Shown here: in pieces, positions 1 to 12,234 of the stretch | How the letters are laid out: each line of letters starts with the position of its first letter | Position numbering within the stretch: position 1 is the stretch's first letter | Assembly (NCBI GenBank): GCA_001931905.2 | Contig: MSJI02000179.1 | Coordinates: forward strand, 1-62,451 | Length of the DNA: 62,451 nucleotides | Source: Cladosporium sp. IMV 00045 | Taxonomy: Eukaryota > Ascomycota > Dothideomycetes > Cladosporiales > Cladosporiaceae | Direction: 5' to 3' | Notes under the pieces: model-generated | Seen by the model: only the letters and a program-made list of their open reading frames with translations | Database searches by the model: none | Told to the model about the DNA's origin: nothing | Position numbers and translations under genes: made by a program

Positions 1-3000
1 CGCGCGCAAAACTCGTCCGGATGTATGCCTTGCCGCTTCAGCCCTTTGCGGCCGACACAAAGAATTGGGCGTCGGTCCGCATGTGCTGACATGATCCGAG
101 GCCTATGCTTTGCAATCTCGCTGCTCTGCAGCCTGCTGTCGTTCCTTGCTGCCAAACCAAATCATCCAACGCCTTCTTCCAACACTGGCTAGCCCCCTGC
201 CTGATGTCTAATCCGTGTGTGTATGTCGAAAGATGATTCATGTTGGCGTGCAAAGGCTCTTCGTCTTGGCGCCTTTCTCAGCGTTCGCTCAGCCAGCGAG
301 TCTTGATCCTTGGTATAGTCGGGCGCACTCCGCGGTACCCGTGCCCGTCTGGCCTACTGCAATCTACGCCAATCTGCCAATCTAACCTCCAGGCCACCGC
401 ATTCCTTCTGGGTGCACAGCCTGGTGTCCTCGTCACGTATGTACGTGCTGTGCATTATTGCACTGCAATCACGACGATGCCTCGCTGGCTGGCCATACGA
501 GGAACGAGAGGGCGCGCTCTCAGGCAACCACAAACTGTATCCGCACAGCGCATCGTTGTAGCGCGTCTTGTGGCTGGTTTGTCGCATGAGACATTGGCAC
601 GTGTGTCCTTGTCTTCTCATGGTGAGACGGCTACCCCGTTGCAGCAGCGTGTACACGAGTGACTCGGTGAGCCTCACAGGCGCGTTGTGCACCAGATTGC
701 GAGATGCGATGCGATGCGATGCGACACAGCCATGTGAGGCTGACTCCTGCGCACGCTTGACAACAAATTTCACCGCCAGCCAGGAATAACAAACACGACC
801 TTGAGGCTTGCTCGGATGATAATGTCAGCAGTGTCACTTACCACAAGCGGTATCAACGTGCGCCTCGTCTCAGGCACCGGTATTACCCAAATCATGGCTG
901 TCGGTGACTAAAGCAGGCCGTTGGAACGATTGGACTTATCGCCGCATTAGGCCATCGGTGTTAAGCAGACACTACCTACGCAGACTAGGTACGGATGTAC
1001 ATAACCTCCATCCTGCAGAAACTACATCACAGTCATAATAGCGTTCAATGCGAATTGCTCGGACGACTCGGGCGAAGCTTAATGGGTACCGGCCGAGAGG
1101 CCAGCGGCAGCAAAACGGGAGCGAGGCTACGAGGAAGGATGTCGCAATGATCTCAAAAATCTCAGGTTAAGGTTTTCCTCGCTCGTGGCCTGTCGGCATC
1201 TTTTCTGCGCTTTCTTTCCGACCGGCCGTAAGCCTTGCCCTGGGCCCTTCTTCTCCAGATTCTGCGATGGAGTTAAGCAGCGGATGATGCACGCTTTGGG
1301 CTGTCTCGCTTACAGTGCGCGCGTTCTCTTCATGTTCCGGCATCCGGTCGCTATGCAGACCTTGATATATGTACGAAACCCTCCGCCGGCTGCCTGAACT
1401 CTCCGAGTCTGGCCATGTGTTGCGCTTTTCGAACTCGATAGCGTCATGCGCTTCGTGGATAACGACTCTATCACCGGATACTGGGAAGTGATGTTTCCTT
1501 TTCGCTGCTCTCACAGTCGTTCATACGCTCGGCCGTCCACAGCACTGGCCACGATCCTCATATCAGATCAATTAATCAAAGCCAGCACCATCACTATGAG
1601 CCATGGTCAATATTCTCCAGAGGTCAGCGCTGACAACATCAGCCCACAACGAAGATACCATCTTGTTAATAATCACTCGGTCCTCTCCCCGAGCAAGCCA
1701 TACCCGAAGTGGCAGAATTCGCGACCACATCGCTTCGCGAGCAGAATTACTCAGCCCGAGGCCCAAAAACAGACCAATAATTCAAACCTTGAGCAAGCCA
1801 CCCACGCTGCCACAGGCCCGCTGACACAATCATCTTTCCCGCCCTATCCACTCTGCGCATGGATGCTGACGAGAGCGAGCTCACGCGCCATTGACTTTCA
1901 AATAAGCTTGGACAGCTCGCATGCGCTGACAAAACTCGCACGATTCTTGAATCGTGCTTTGGTCGTTTCTGCGTGTCTTGATGGGAGTGATCGTTCGCAA
2001 GATTTGATGGTCCACATTTTGTCTGATTACTAACTTGCGGTGATGGATGCGCGCATACTACTGATCTGCTGAACAGGACTGCGTTCGTTGACAATGGACG
2101 AATGCGACAGCTCCTTTATTTCGCGTGCGACGAGCCACATCCACTAAAATTGAGTGGACTCTGGCACTTTTGCGCCAACTTTCACGATACGCGCAACCCC
2201 CGATTTCATGCCCGTCTGGAAACGATCGATGCGACGCACCATAGCACGAAACCACCCGATGAACTCAACGCAGAAATGCGAAGGAGCGCAGCTGCCGACT
2301 CTGCTAGTTATCCCCACTATCAAACGACCGTTTCCAGTCAATCTATGCGAACGTCGCACTACATTTGCTACAGTCGACCGACGAGATGAACACCTTAGTT
2401 GTTACTAGTCCAGTGAGCTCTATTTCCTGGCCGTAACGCAACAAAGCCATCCGAGCCAACCTGGCGACTTCGATCATGTCAAAAGGCTGTACCACTCTTT
2501 TGGGAGGTCGATGCTCGCATCGGTGGGGTGTGGCTATTCATGCCTCTGGCCACGTCGCTCAAGCGAGAGATCAAAAGTCACAGGAATCCATAAGTCGCGT
2601 TCGTGTACACTAACCTAGCTCGCCTCTCGATTGCGCACTCCCGCTCAAGGCCCACGAAGGGCCATGTTGAGGCCTTTCGGGGTAGCACAAACCCTTGCGC
2701 GTTCGAGGTGTAGAAAAATTGTTGCGGACAAACCCTCGCCTGGAGGTGGCATGGCATTTGAAGATGAATATGCATGTATCTGGAGAACACCGCGCGCGCA
2801 AGAAGACTGCTGCTTGTTGAGATGACTCAAGACGTTCTCGACATCCCTGGCGCCTTGAGGCCTGCAGCTCTGTGCCTGCCCTTGGGAAGCGCCGGACATT
2901 CTCATCGATTGTAGTTCCGCATTTTCCTCATATATCCATGTAAATATCAATCGTACAGCACGCCTGCAAAACCCAGGGTATCATGCATGCTTTCGTGTCT

Positions 3001-3105
3001 TCTTTTCTCTTGTGTCCAGGCCATGAAATCAAATGCCTTGGTTTCCCCAGAAATTGTCCGTTTCCCAAATACCCTCACGGCATCTCTCTCAAAAGGAGAT
3101 TCATC
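1..3105. other. Gene-free stretch at left edge
   Basis: I see no supportable gene here. The longest open frames (240-662 plus, 1446-2033 plus, 1747-2094 minus) are low-complexity or mutually overlapping on both strands and carry no recognisable domain, signal peptide or clear intron set. A short GATGC tandem repeat lies at about 703-724. No transposase, integrase, tRNA or terminal repeat was recognised by eye. The right end of this interval is the 3' flank of the minus-strand GOT1 gene. Confidence 0.5.
703..724. repeat. GATGC pentanucleotide microsatellite
   Basis: About four consecutive GATGC units are read directly in the sequence. There is no link to a gene. Confidence 0.7.
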
Positions 3106-3719
3106 TTACACAGGCAAATCCTTGTGCGCCCGCTCGTTCGCCCCAGCCTTGTCGCCTGCAACCTGCAGTCCTCGAGCGAGATAGGGCCCGACGACGGGGA
3201 TGTTGTACGCGAAACCCGCGATCGTCTTGAAGAATTCCTGCGAGATCACACAACTCGTCAGTCTCACCCATTCTTTCAATCCAATTCACCCTCCCTCATC
3301 GGGGAAGAAAATCCCCCAGGATCCCCAAGTAGAACTCACCCCAAATAACACGAAAATCCCAAACAACTCCACCCCGAAGCCGATCAGCGGCCACCTCATG
3401 AGGATCAGCAGCACGCCCGCCCAGAAGGCCAGAATGCCCCTCCACTTGCTCTTGCGGGCGAAGAAGACGAAAGTGCGCTGCGGGCCGAGCAGCAGCGTGA
3501 TGCCCACGAGGAAGAGGATGTTGCCCATGGCTAAGAGGGCGCGGTCGAAGAAGAGGATCAGCCCGAGCAGGAAGAAGAAGAAGCCGCCGCTGCAGAAGGC
3601 GACGCCGATTTCTGTGGATGCTGTTAGTTATGTTTTTGTTTTTCACCTTACGGGTGGTTCGTTGTTTTCTCCTATGGGCAGGACGTACTCTGCGAATCGG
3701 ACAGCCAGTAGGTAGGCAT
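3106..3719 (-). CDS. GOT1: Golgi transport protein 1 (Got1/Sft2-like)
   Basis: Small four-helix membrane protein of the Got1 family, which acts in ER-Golgi vesicle transport and fusion. Three exons join in phase: 3689-3719, 3340-3611 and 3238-bounded 3106-3237, giving about 144 residues, close to the family's usual ~140. The N-terminus starts MPTYWLSDSQK, followed by a glycine/phenylalanine-rich first helix. Next come the family hallmarks FFDRALLAMGNILFLVG and a GPQRTFVFF stretch followed by basic residues, then two more hydrophobic helices and a hydrophilic lysine-rich tail ending KDLPV. Donors are GTACGT and GTGAGT; acceptors are CACAG and GCAG. The start was chosen because the 31-nt first exon supplies the conserved N-terminus in phase. 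It lies downstream of and co-oriented with the FGGY kinase gene. Family assignment is firm; the exon 1 start is inferred. Confidence 0.88.
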
Positions 3720-4219
3720 TGTGGTGGATGTTTCTTTGCGCTGATGCGCGCCGGTCGAATGCTGTGCTGTTTTCGTGGTCGTCCTCAAAAGCTCGCTCGT
3801 CGTATTTGTCCTTTTTTTCCCGTTCGTGTTGTTTCGAGTCTCATCGCATTGTGGTGATTGCAGTTGACAAGAGTGTCGTGCGACCGTTGCTAGATGCGGT
3901 GGCCTGGGCTGGGAAAACGGGGGAGACGTGTGTTTTGGGGGAGCGACGCGCGGGAAGGATTTGGTGGGGTTTAGGGAATAGGGTCAGACTTTCTAGGGGC
4001 TTTAACTTCAATTGTTGAGATGAGATGGCACATCAATCGCTCTAAGCTTTGTGTAATGAATCGAGAATCAATGTGGAAATTCGTGGGAAAATTCACGATG
4101 CATTGACTCGTAAGATACGTTCTATCGTGTACCGCATCTTTCGCTCTTACCTCTTTTTACTACCATTCCCAGTGTACGTATATTCATTTTGCACATCTCT
4201 CACGTATCAACAAAGACTT
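3720..4219. other. Intergenic, GOT1 upstream and kinase 3' flank
   Basis: About 500 nt between two minus-strand genes. It should hold the GOT1 promoter and the kinase 3' UTR. I see no conserved element. Confidence 0.5.
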
Positions 4220-6186
4220 CTACTTCCAGCCAGCGACAACCTCATCCAGCTCCTTCCTGTACTTCTGCTGTTGCTCAATCTGCTGCAGGAAGATCTTGTA
4301 CTTGGCCTCGAGCAACTTCCTCTCACCCTCGTCATTGTTGGGGTACACAGCCTTGCCAGGCTTGCTGAGGCGATCCATGATGTCCCAAAGAGGCTCGCTC
4401 TTGCCATCCTTATCGGTGCTGGCGGCTTTGGCACCCAGCATGGCGGCTCCGTGGACGACAGCGGCGTGCACGTAGCGAGGGATCATGACTGGCATCTGAC
4501 AGGCGTTGGCGATCAGGCTCATCAGAATGTCGTTCTGGCACTGGCTGCCGGACATGAAGATCGAGGAGATGACATGGCCGGAGTCGTTCATCGACTCGAC
4601 GATCTGGTGGGTCTGCAGAGCGATGAATTCAAGTGTGGCGTAGTAGCTGATGGCGAGTGCGTCCAACGATTTGTCGCTGGACAGGCCGATGACGGAACCC
4701 TTCATGTCCGGGTCGGCGATGGGTGATCGGTTGCCGAAGAGGTCACCGTAGAAGAAGAAGTGGCGGGCAAGGTAGGAGATGGCAGGTGCGTCGGCCTTCT
4801 CCTGCATCTCGCGGAGGTGCTCATTGAGGTAGTCGTAGATGTTCATGTTGAAGGTCTCCGCAACGGACATGGCCTCCTGGAAGGCAGGATGGGTCTCGAC
4901 GACGTGCTTGAGAAGCTCGCCAGTAGCAGACTGACCACCCTCAGCCATCCAGTAGTCTGGGATGAGCACATCCCGGTACGGTCCCCACACACCGTTGACA
5001 AAAACAGGCTTCTCGCTCATGGCGAGATGGCAAGTGGAAGTACCGGCAACGGCAGCCAAACGGGTGAACGCCTGGCTAACGTGGTTCTTTGGCTGAGCGT
5101 CGCTGATGCTGTTGCCTCTGAGTTTGACCTTAGCACCGACAGTGCCAATCCATCCAGCGTAGGCGTCAATGACACTGCTGCCAACAGCGACGTTTGTCGG
5201 GAGACCGAGGTCATTGGCGGCCTTTTGAGACAGTGTACCGATTCTCTCGCCAGCAGTAAGGTACGTGTTGTTCTGAATGAAGGAGTCAGTCTGTGTCGTT
5301 CCGTGGAATTCTAGCATATGTGCGGAAATCGTGACTCACTACGCCATTGATGCCACCCAGACGCCTGCAATTGTCCTCGATCAAGTCACTCAGACCGATA
5401 TCTTTCAAAAAGTCTTCCTGCCAGCCCTTCTCACTACCATCGACGCCAACAGGAACATAGCCCTGCTTGCAGACGACTGAACAGAAGCTGCGAGTATCTG
5501 TAGCAGTGGCCATCCTAGTGAGAGCGTCACCCAAGTCGTAGAATCTACACTTGGCGAAGAGGTCTGCGGGCATGTTGTTCTTCAGCCAGAGAATCTTTGG
5601 CATCTCCATCTCGATACTCATGGTGCCACCGACATAGCGGAGCAGGTTGTGTTTGGTAGCGTTGACCTTCTTGGTCTCTTCGACAGGACGGTGGTCGAGC
5701 CAAAGGATGACGTTCCGGTCGTTGCCGTCTGCGTTGTCGAATTTCGGGCCTGTGACGCTCTGAGGCTCGCCAGTCTCCTCGTTGAAAACGGTGAGCGAGC
5801 ATGTGGCATCGAAGCCGATTCCGCGGACGGTATCTGGGTCGATGTTGTGCTGATTCATGGCACGCTGAACGGAGTTGCAGATGCACTTCCAGATATCGGT
5901 GACAGATTGTTCCTACAGACAGTGAGTGACGGTTTGCACAGTCCCATGCACACGTCTACCGACGTACATAGTACCCGGTCTCAGGCTGCCAGAGACCAAT
6001 GTTCTCGCTGGCCAGGCCGACAATATCGCCCTTCTCGTTCATGATGCATGCTCTCGCCGAGCCAGTACCGACATCAATTCCGATGTAGTGGTTTTGTATG
6101 ACCTTGACCTCATTGTGAGGGTCGACAGACATCTGACGAGACTGCTGCCTCGAGGGCTTCCTGTAGGGCATCGAGCCGTGCTCCAT
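4220..6186 (-). CDS. FGGY-family carbohydrate kinase (D-ribulokinase-like)
   Basis: ATP-dependent sugar kinase of the FGGY superfamily, in the branch containing yeast YDR109C and human FGGY. Members of that branch phosphorylate D-ribulose and related pentuloses, probably in metabolite repair. Three exons (5968-6186, 5340-5912, 4220-5290) join in phase and give about 620 residues. The N-terminal actin-like fold is marked by the phosphate-binding segment GIDVGTGSARA near residue 35. ILWLDHRP and GYVPVGVDGSEKGWQ mark the substrate region. GSSVIDAYAGWIG and the C-terminal GGQSATGELL are FGGY signatures. Human FGGY is about 550 residues and the yeast protein about 715, so the length fits. Introns are 55 and 49 nt. 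It is divergent from EMC10 across about 750 nt. The exact sugar is inferred from the family. Confidence 0.9.
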
Positions 6187-6940
6187 GGTGGGCGGTTAGG
6201 TGAGGTGCTGGTTCCTTGATCTGTCAACAGTAGATGTAGCTCCTAACGAAGTAGGACGCTTGTGTTTACAAAGTCGTGAATCGTGAGTGGAAGGTCTTGC
6301 ACGTCTTTACGAGACGGTGTGAGGGCAAGGAAGAAGAGGAGAAATACCCAGGCGAGGCACGTCTCACTCCTGCTTGGCCATTGGAGCTCGAGGCGTGCGC
6401 AGATCCGCGACAGGCATCGCCAAAAGGGCTTGGAGGGTTGTCGTGGATGATATCACTCCACCTCTCAACATCGCTCTTTGGGCTCTTTGGGTGGGTCTTC
6501 CTCCACCTTCACTCAGCGGGGAAGTCGGGGTCTTGGAGTGAAGTTACGAGGAGAGGATGCACCAATGCACTGTTAAAACGTTCTCGAACCGAGCCAAGCA
6601 ATCATGCCTTACGCGGTGCGCTTTGTTTTTCTGTCGTGCGTCAAGTAATGACGGCAAACGTGGTTCATTCAGTGTCATCTCGTCGGGTCGAACGGAGCTG
6701 TTTGCACTGGAGATAGGTAATGAAGCGTGTCTGCTTATGCCCTCCATCAATATTTAGTGGCATCCTTAATCAATGTTTCATAAGCTTCTAGCTGAAAGCT
6801 GATGCAGCTCACCCCCGAGCTCCCCGACGGCGGGGCTTCGCTTGACGTACAGTGGCCTGTCGCGTCTGTACCTTAGCTGTGTCGTCAACTTACATCAGGG
6901 CCTATCGACATAACATACTCTGCGCTCGCAAAACAGCAAC
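6187..6940. other. Divergent promoter region, kinase / EMC10
   Basis: Shared upstream region of the minus-strand kinase and plus-strand EMC10. No gene and no convincing regulatory motif were seen by eye. Confidence 0.5.
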
Positions 6941-7575
6941 ATGCACCTCGCTAGCACCCTCAGCATTGTGCTGACACTGCTGTTCTCGCTCGCTGCCGCC
7001 ACCCAACCCGATAAGCAAATCGACATCTTCGCCTGGCCTCTGTCCGCCCCGAAGTCACAAACACTGGCCAAACTCTCCTACAACTCCGAGCAAGCGACCG
7101 TCCTCTCCTACAAGGCACCTGCACTACCTTCTGGCGAAGAGATCGTCCGCATTGGCTTCAACCACCCCACTACAGGTCGTTGGTCTGGTATCGCGACAGC
7201 GGCGTCGAACTTGGCAGATGGAAAGGACAAGAAGCTACAGCTGCTGCTGAACGAGCAAGGCGATGTGTACCATGTTGGGTTCAAGTCTTCTGAATGGCCG
7301 AGCTCGAGCAAGGGAGGAAGCAAGAAAGATGATATGAGCGTCGAGGTTGTGCCGATGCAGACTGCGTCCACGATTCACTTGAACAAGCCGGTCGTGCTCA
7401 ACGCGGAAGGCAAGCTTGATAACAAGGAGGAGGAGAAGACTTTCCTGCAAAAGTACACACCATCTGAAAATGTCCTGAGTGGTAGCGACAGTGCTAACTT
7501 TCTGACAGGTACTGGTGGGCAATCGGTCTGTTCCTGGTATTCCAGCTGGTCATGGGAGGAGGAGGAAAGGAGTAG
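6941..7575 (+). CDS. EMC10: ER membrane protein complex subunit 10
   Basis: Subunit of the EMC, which inserts tail-anchored and multipass proteins into the ER membrane. Exon 1 is 6941-7452 and exon 2 is 7509-7575, giving about 192 residues. A cleavable signal peptide (first ~21 residues) precedes a beta-rich lumenal domain. This is followed by a charged linker (EEEKTFLQK) and then YWWAIGLFLVFQLVMGGGGKE, the single C-terminal helix and glycine-rich tail typical of the family. The intron runs 7453-7508 (GTACAC to TGACAG) and splits a lysine codon. Without splicing the frame stays open to 7666, replacing the membrane helix with a polar tail (241 residues). Family call is strong from the C-terminus and overall architecture. 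The lumenal domain is weakly conserved. Confidence 0.82.
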
Positions 7576-9393
7576 ATCTGTCAGTAATGAGTTCCAAACG
7601 CCCAACATGACCTTCCAGAAGCACGCCTCCGAACTTTCCATCGCTCAGATCTCAACGCCTTCATAATCGACTGTCTAGTAAGGCCCTGTGTATCCGCATT
7701 TATGATCTGCGCATTGAGCAGACTCAGTCGTTGGGCCGATTGTAAAGACTTATCATGAATCGTTAGATCAGGAAGATCTGGCTTCCATATCGAGTAAAAG
7801 AAACGGCCAGCCTCAAATTCCAGGAGACAAGTCCCGTCCCCATGGACGCAGTACACATGGGTCTGGCCTACCGTTTATCCCTTTTAACGCCACAACGCAG
7901 CGATGGTAAGACCATCACCCTGAGAGCAGAAGGTTGGAATTCGTCTCCATCAGAAGCCTCCCTCGCGATCCCGTGGTGTCTCAGAAATTGTCAATCTAGG
8001 CGCCCAAGGAATTTCCCGTGGCTCGAAGCATGGGATGATGTTTGCGAATGATTTATCTGGGCACTATGATGAGTGACAGATTCATACAACGACTAATTGA
8101 TCCCATCTCCGATCTTGGAGCACTGGGTGTCGTCAATCTCACCTTGAGAAATTTAGTCCAGCGTGTGCCGCATGTTCAAGAACACACAATACAGGGCTCT
8201 CATCAGAAAGGAGCTTGACGTTTCCTTCAGATAGTTCAGCGGCTTCCTCACGTCGATCGTCGTTCCTCTGCGGAACACTCCGTCAATCGAGCCAGCCAAC
8301 ACTGTTGTTCTGGAAATAACAGAGAAGCACCAGTCTTAGGTGATTATGCACAGTGCTGCAGGGGCGTGGACACTAACCAGTCCCTTGTACGACTCGAAAG
8401 GTGAAACATGGGGCTATACCTTTGTTTTGGCTCGTGTGGGATGGCGGGCACCGCGAGTTTGACCCTGAAGCTATATTGCAGCACATCTATAGGAGCTTTA
8501 TCCGGAGTTCTGCCCCACGTCTTTGCTATAACACCACAGCTATTACTACTTAGCAAATGCTTTTATACTTTCGCTAGCAGCCCAAGACTTGAAGTGGCTT
8601 CGCTTGTCAGGAACACTGTTATCTTGATTGGACAAATCGACCATCTCCTCTTGCCGTCGCCCAATCTTTCCGCGGACACGGAGCGGTGAATGTTTTGTAC
8701 GCAACACTCACCGACTATGGCGCTGTGCTGCCGTCCTCTAGAACCCCACGTGAATGCTGCCCATTGCGAAGATCATCCCACCCGCACCCTTTACAACGCC
8801 TTGACCGGAAGCTAGGGCTCTCCAGGGACCGACTGCCAGGAACGGTTACCCTGTCGATCCGATTTGAAGGAGAGTTTTATGGACGTTGCCAGACGAAAGC
8901 GCTCCAGGCGTTCCAGACGTTCTGCGTTTGGTCTGAGTATGGAATCAGCCGTTCTGTCGCTTGTTCATGTCTATTGTGAGAAACCCTGAGTTGATCCGGC
9001 ACCAGGGTCTGAGTGGTGTCATCTGGTGGTGATTGATCGTGCGTAGCCGACTTTAGTGCGCCTCACAAGGTCCTTTGTGGGCTCGATCTCGAGTCAGGAC
9101 GCCTTCTGCGGGACCGTTGCAAATGATCCTTCGCCTGGATGGGGCCTTATGGTACGAAGGTACCTTTCGCAAACGATGGGAAGAGATATATACGCTCTAC
9201 TCGGTCCCTCTCGCTGCCCGATTCCCATCCACAACAAAGCATCCTATCTTCTCAAGCGCCTTCATTGCATCGATCAACGTACTACTACATACAACTAAAA
9301 GGACCTTTATCACATTCATCAAGGCTATCAACATCAAGCCTGCCTCAGACTTCGTCGAGGAAGCCATACCCACAACAACAAATCACAAATTGA
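7576..9393. other. Gene-free stretch
   Basis: About 1.8 kb with only short overlapping frames, none with a recognisable domain. The first part is the EMC10 3' flank and the last few hundred nt could be 5' UTR of the hypothetical gene that follows. Confidence 0.45.
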
Positions 9394-10035
9394 ATGGCAA
9401 ATGGAAGACCATCTCTGTCCACGCGAACTCTTTCCGCAAGCACCATGTCTGGAATGCATATCTCGTTCGGAGCCTGCGAAGTCCACAACCAAGCGCTGCC
9501 ACAACCGCGTGAACACCATCGCCACCAAAACATCTCAGAAACCATCAAATCAACTACGAGCCTCAAGCAAGCCTGCACCTCACAACGACTACTCAGTCAA
9601 ACCACCACGCCAGCCAACCAAATCTCACAACAACAGTCTCTCGCACCCTCAAAACTTCGACTTAACACCCAACTCCGTCTCCAACCCGGCCCTCCACCCA
9701 TGCGAGACTTGCCCCTTCTACGCAAGGCTGGTGAAGAGATACACAGCCGTGGCGCCGTGGCCGCGGCCGATCAACTCGAGGAGATCTCTACCGACGTAGA
9801 GACGCCGACCAGCCCTTTGGATTTCGGTTTTGGCAGCCCTTATGGGCTGCTTTATGGTGCGAGTTTGCCTTACACCTTGCACGAGAGAGCTCAGGCTTTG
9901 GCAGAGGCTGAGGAGGCAGAGTACCAGAGCAGGCAGGCATCGAAGCGGATGGCCAGACTGACCGGTCGGGTGGAGTCTATGTTGAAGGGAGTGTCGGCGC
10001 ATCACGCTCTTCGACGTGAAAGACTTGGCCTTTGA
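9394..10035 (+). CDS. Hypothetical protein, model uncertain
   Basis: Two plus-strand frames overlap. An intronless frame gives 213 residues from 9394 to 10035. A second frame starts 7 nt later at 9401 and runs to 9799. The second frame carries paired cysteines (CLEC near residue 16, HPCETCPFYARL near residue 100). The first frame has the more protein-like 3' half, with LDFGFGSPYGLLYG and an Ala/Glu-rich probable helix (ALAEAEEAEYQ). One joining that keeps phase is 9401-9730 plus 9895-10035 (donor GTGAAG, acceptor CTCAG), giving about 156 residues. Its intron lacks a clear branch site. I recognise no family. The locus probably codes, but which frame is used at the 5' end is unresolved. Confidence 0.4.
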   Translation: MANGRPSLSTRTLSASTMSGMHISFGACEVHNQALPQPREHHRHQNISETIKSTTSLKQACTSQRLLSQTTTPANQISQQQSLAPSKLRLNTQLRLQPGPPPMRDLPLLRKAGEEIHSRGAVAAADQLEEISTDVETPTSPLDFGFGSPYGLLYGASLPYTLHERAQALAEAEEAEYQSRQASKRMARLTGRVESMLKGVSAHHALRRERLGL

Positions 10036-10349
10036 TGACAGGCACGTTTTGTGTGTTGTTATTTCATTTATTAGTGCGTTTTCAGCGCCAGCGTTTGAGT
10101 TCCTTTCGGTTTGGTTAGCAAGTATATCCATGATTCGGCGGCATATATGAGATTTTTGTCTCTGGGCGAGATTTAACGATTGGGAAAAGTATTCACGACG
10201 ATGTAGAGAATTTTAAAGCTTCGGTAGAATTACTTATATGGATGTTACTTCAACACTTTGTTTCGTAGTGTCATCTGACCTGAATCGTGTCGTAAAAGTT
10301 TCTCAAACGATGCAGAGTTGTAAGAGCCGTTGTTGACGATCAAGGTTCA

Positions 10350-11540
10350 TCAAAAGAAACCGAACAACACGACTGCAATACCGGCAAGAGCGACATTTCC
10401 GACAGTAGAAGTTATCTGGGGAACTGCGGCAGACTCATCGTCGTTGTTGTCGTCCCCACTGTTGTCCGATGAATCGTCATCGCTTGCAGAGTCATCTCCT
10501 CTCCAGTCCGGCCTCTGCGCAATAGGCGATACGTCCTCATCATCGATGCTGGTGTCTACACGCATGCAAATAGCCTCGTGGACATCTCCCAAGCTCAGAA
10601 TCACCATGCGGAATTGGCTCGCGGCTTCGCGAACTGCAGTCTCGTTTAAACCAGAGTAAGCTGCTCCAGTCTGCCAGTGAACAGCCTCGCCCGGCGAAGT
10701 TTCGTTCAGCGACCTGATCTGCCTTTCGACGGATCCATTGCTGTCGGTCACTGTCGAATACCCGATGTCGCTCTTGTCGTAAGGTTCTGAGATAGCTGTG
10801 ATGAGAAAACATCGTTAGCGGGTCGAATGCCAGAAGAAGTCAACAGAACTCACTGAATGGGTTCGATGGAGAGCCAGAGCCTCTACCAAAGACGTCGTCA
10901 CACTCTTCTGAGTCAAACAGATGCGGTTCCGGGCATGACCCAGGTTGAATGCGCGACATGGAAGTCAAGATGCGGCGAAGACAAGATTGGCCAAGTGCAC
11001 CCTCACAACCGCCGCTGTTTTCGTCTTGGAGCTTGTTGGTCACGTTGGGCCAAATGGGCGACGACAACGAGTACATGCACAAGGGGTTGGCGGTATCATT
11101 TGCTCCAGGCGATATCGTTGGGTGAAGTGATTGCGCGCTGTGGCCACTGCTTTGGTTGTTAAGCCCAATGGCAGTCTCGTTGAGAGTAGCAGTGGTGTTT
11201 GGCCATTGCAGGTCGTAAGTGCTCATGACAATGTGAGGGTCCGATACATTGTAGGTCGCGTTGCCTGTATGCCCCAGCTCGGTGACATTGACTCTGAAGA
11301 TGGAGTTAGCAGGCTACAAAAGACTTGGAAGCCAGCTTGCATTTACCTCAAAGCCCAAGATTCCCCGAAGAAAGTGAAGTTGACAGTATTGGTGGCATTC
11401 GGACTGTTTAGTTGTCCGAGGTTCGTATCATTGTAGTATGAAGGCAGTGGAGCACCAATTCCCGAAGCAGGATAGTCGAACGTGTTCGCTGATGCGAGAG
11501 AGATGGACGTACTCAGAGCGACGGCGTGAGTGAACTTCAT
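10350..11540 (-). CDS. Secreted GPI-type glycoprotein A (unknown family)
   Basis: No known family recognised. Three exons (11347-11540, 10854-11293, 10350-10795) join in phase at AG|A and A|CT codons and give about 359 residues. The signal peptide starts MKFTHAVALSTSISL. The ectodomain is rich in N-glycosylation sequons (PNATN, NFT, PNTT, LNET, PNVTN), with a handful of cysteines around LCMYSL, GGCEGALGQSC and SEECDDVF. A long Asp/Ser-rich acidic stretch follows, then a short hydrophobic C-terminus ending VALAGIAVVLFGFF, as expected for GPI attachment. The start at 11540 was preferred over the upstream in-frame codon at 11591 because it places the signal peptide at the N-terminus. It is a paralogue of the plus-strand gene at 14744-15897, with both introns at matching places and phases. 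Cell-surface location is inferred. Confidence 0.75.
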
Positions 11541-12234
11541 GATGGACTTGCGAGAAGATTGAGAGTGACTCCTCTGGGCAACTGACAACAATTTGAACTG
11601 CTCAAATTTTCCTTGATGCTACCGGCTGTTTCGAAGCAACCATGTACTAAGGGTAGACCATGCAGGCTACAACGCACTGTGGTTTTGAACTACTCCATCG
11701 TTCCCACTGGTGTGGCTCTGGCTGACAACACGGCACGTTCGCCGTCATCGAGGCGTCGTTCAAGACCACGAGGGCCGCCATCTTCTGACGATCTGTAGGC
11801 GGGCTGGCATCGTGGGGTTGCATTATGAGAAAGCAAAATATACCAGGTCGAACTTTTGATTTGTTCACATGAATCGTATCGGCGATGCTGTATGGCGATC
11901 TCCTGGCGCAGCATCGAAGGATTCGAACGTTGAAGCACAGGCATGTTTGTCATCCTCACAGCCCACTAGGCAGTCCTGAATCTTACTAGCTATATGACAG
12001 GTCGAATAGGCTGAACAGCGACTTTCAGCTAAGAATCTCAGCTAAAGAATTGATGGCGTGCGGGACAGTGCCGTCCTGCTAGCTGACGAGGCTGGGTGAC
12101 TTTTTCACTCCAAGTACGCTACTTAACCATGGTCTCAAGAATACTCATCAGCCCTGTCGCTCGGGCTATGTCAGAGATTGGATTTAGAACACTTTTCGAA
12201 GCTAGGAATTGTGTGAGGCTCCAAACGTAGCGCA
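11541..12234. other. Intergenic, upstream of glycoprotein A
   Basis: About 700 nt between two minus-strand genes. I see nothing supportable beyond the glycoprotein A promoter position and the oxidase 3' flank. Confidence 0.5.

Noticed and set aside
1446..2033. 195-residue plus-strand frame as a gene
   Set aside because: No domain, signal or intron signals; overlapping frames on both strands are of similar length.
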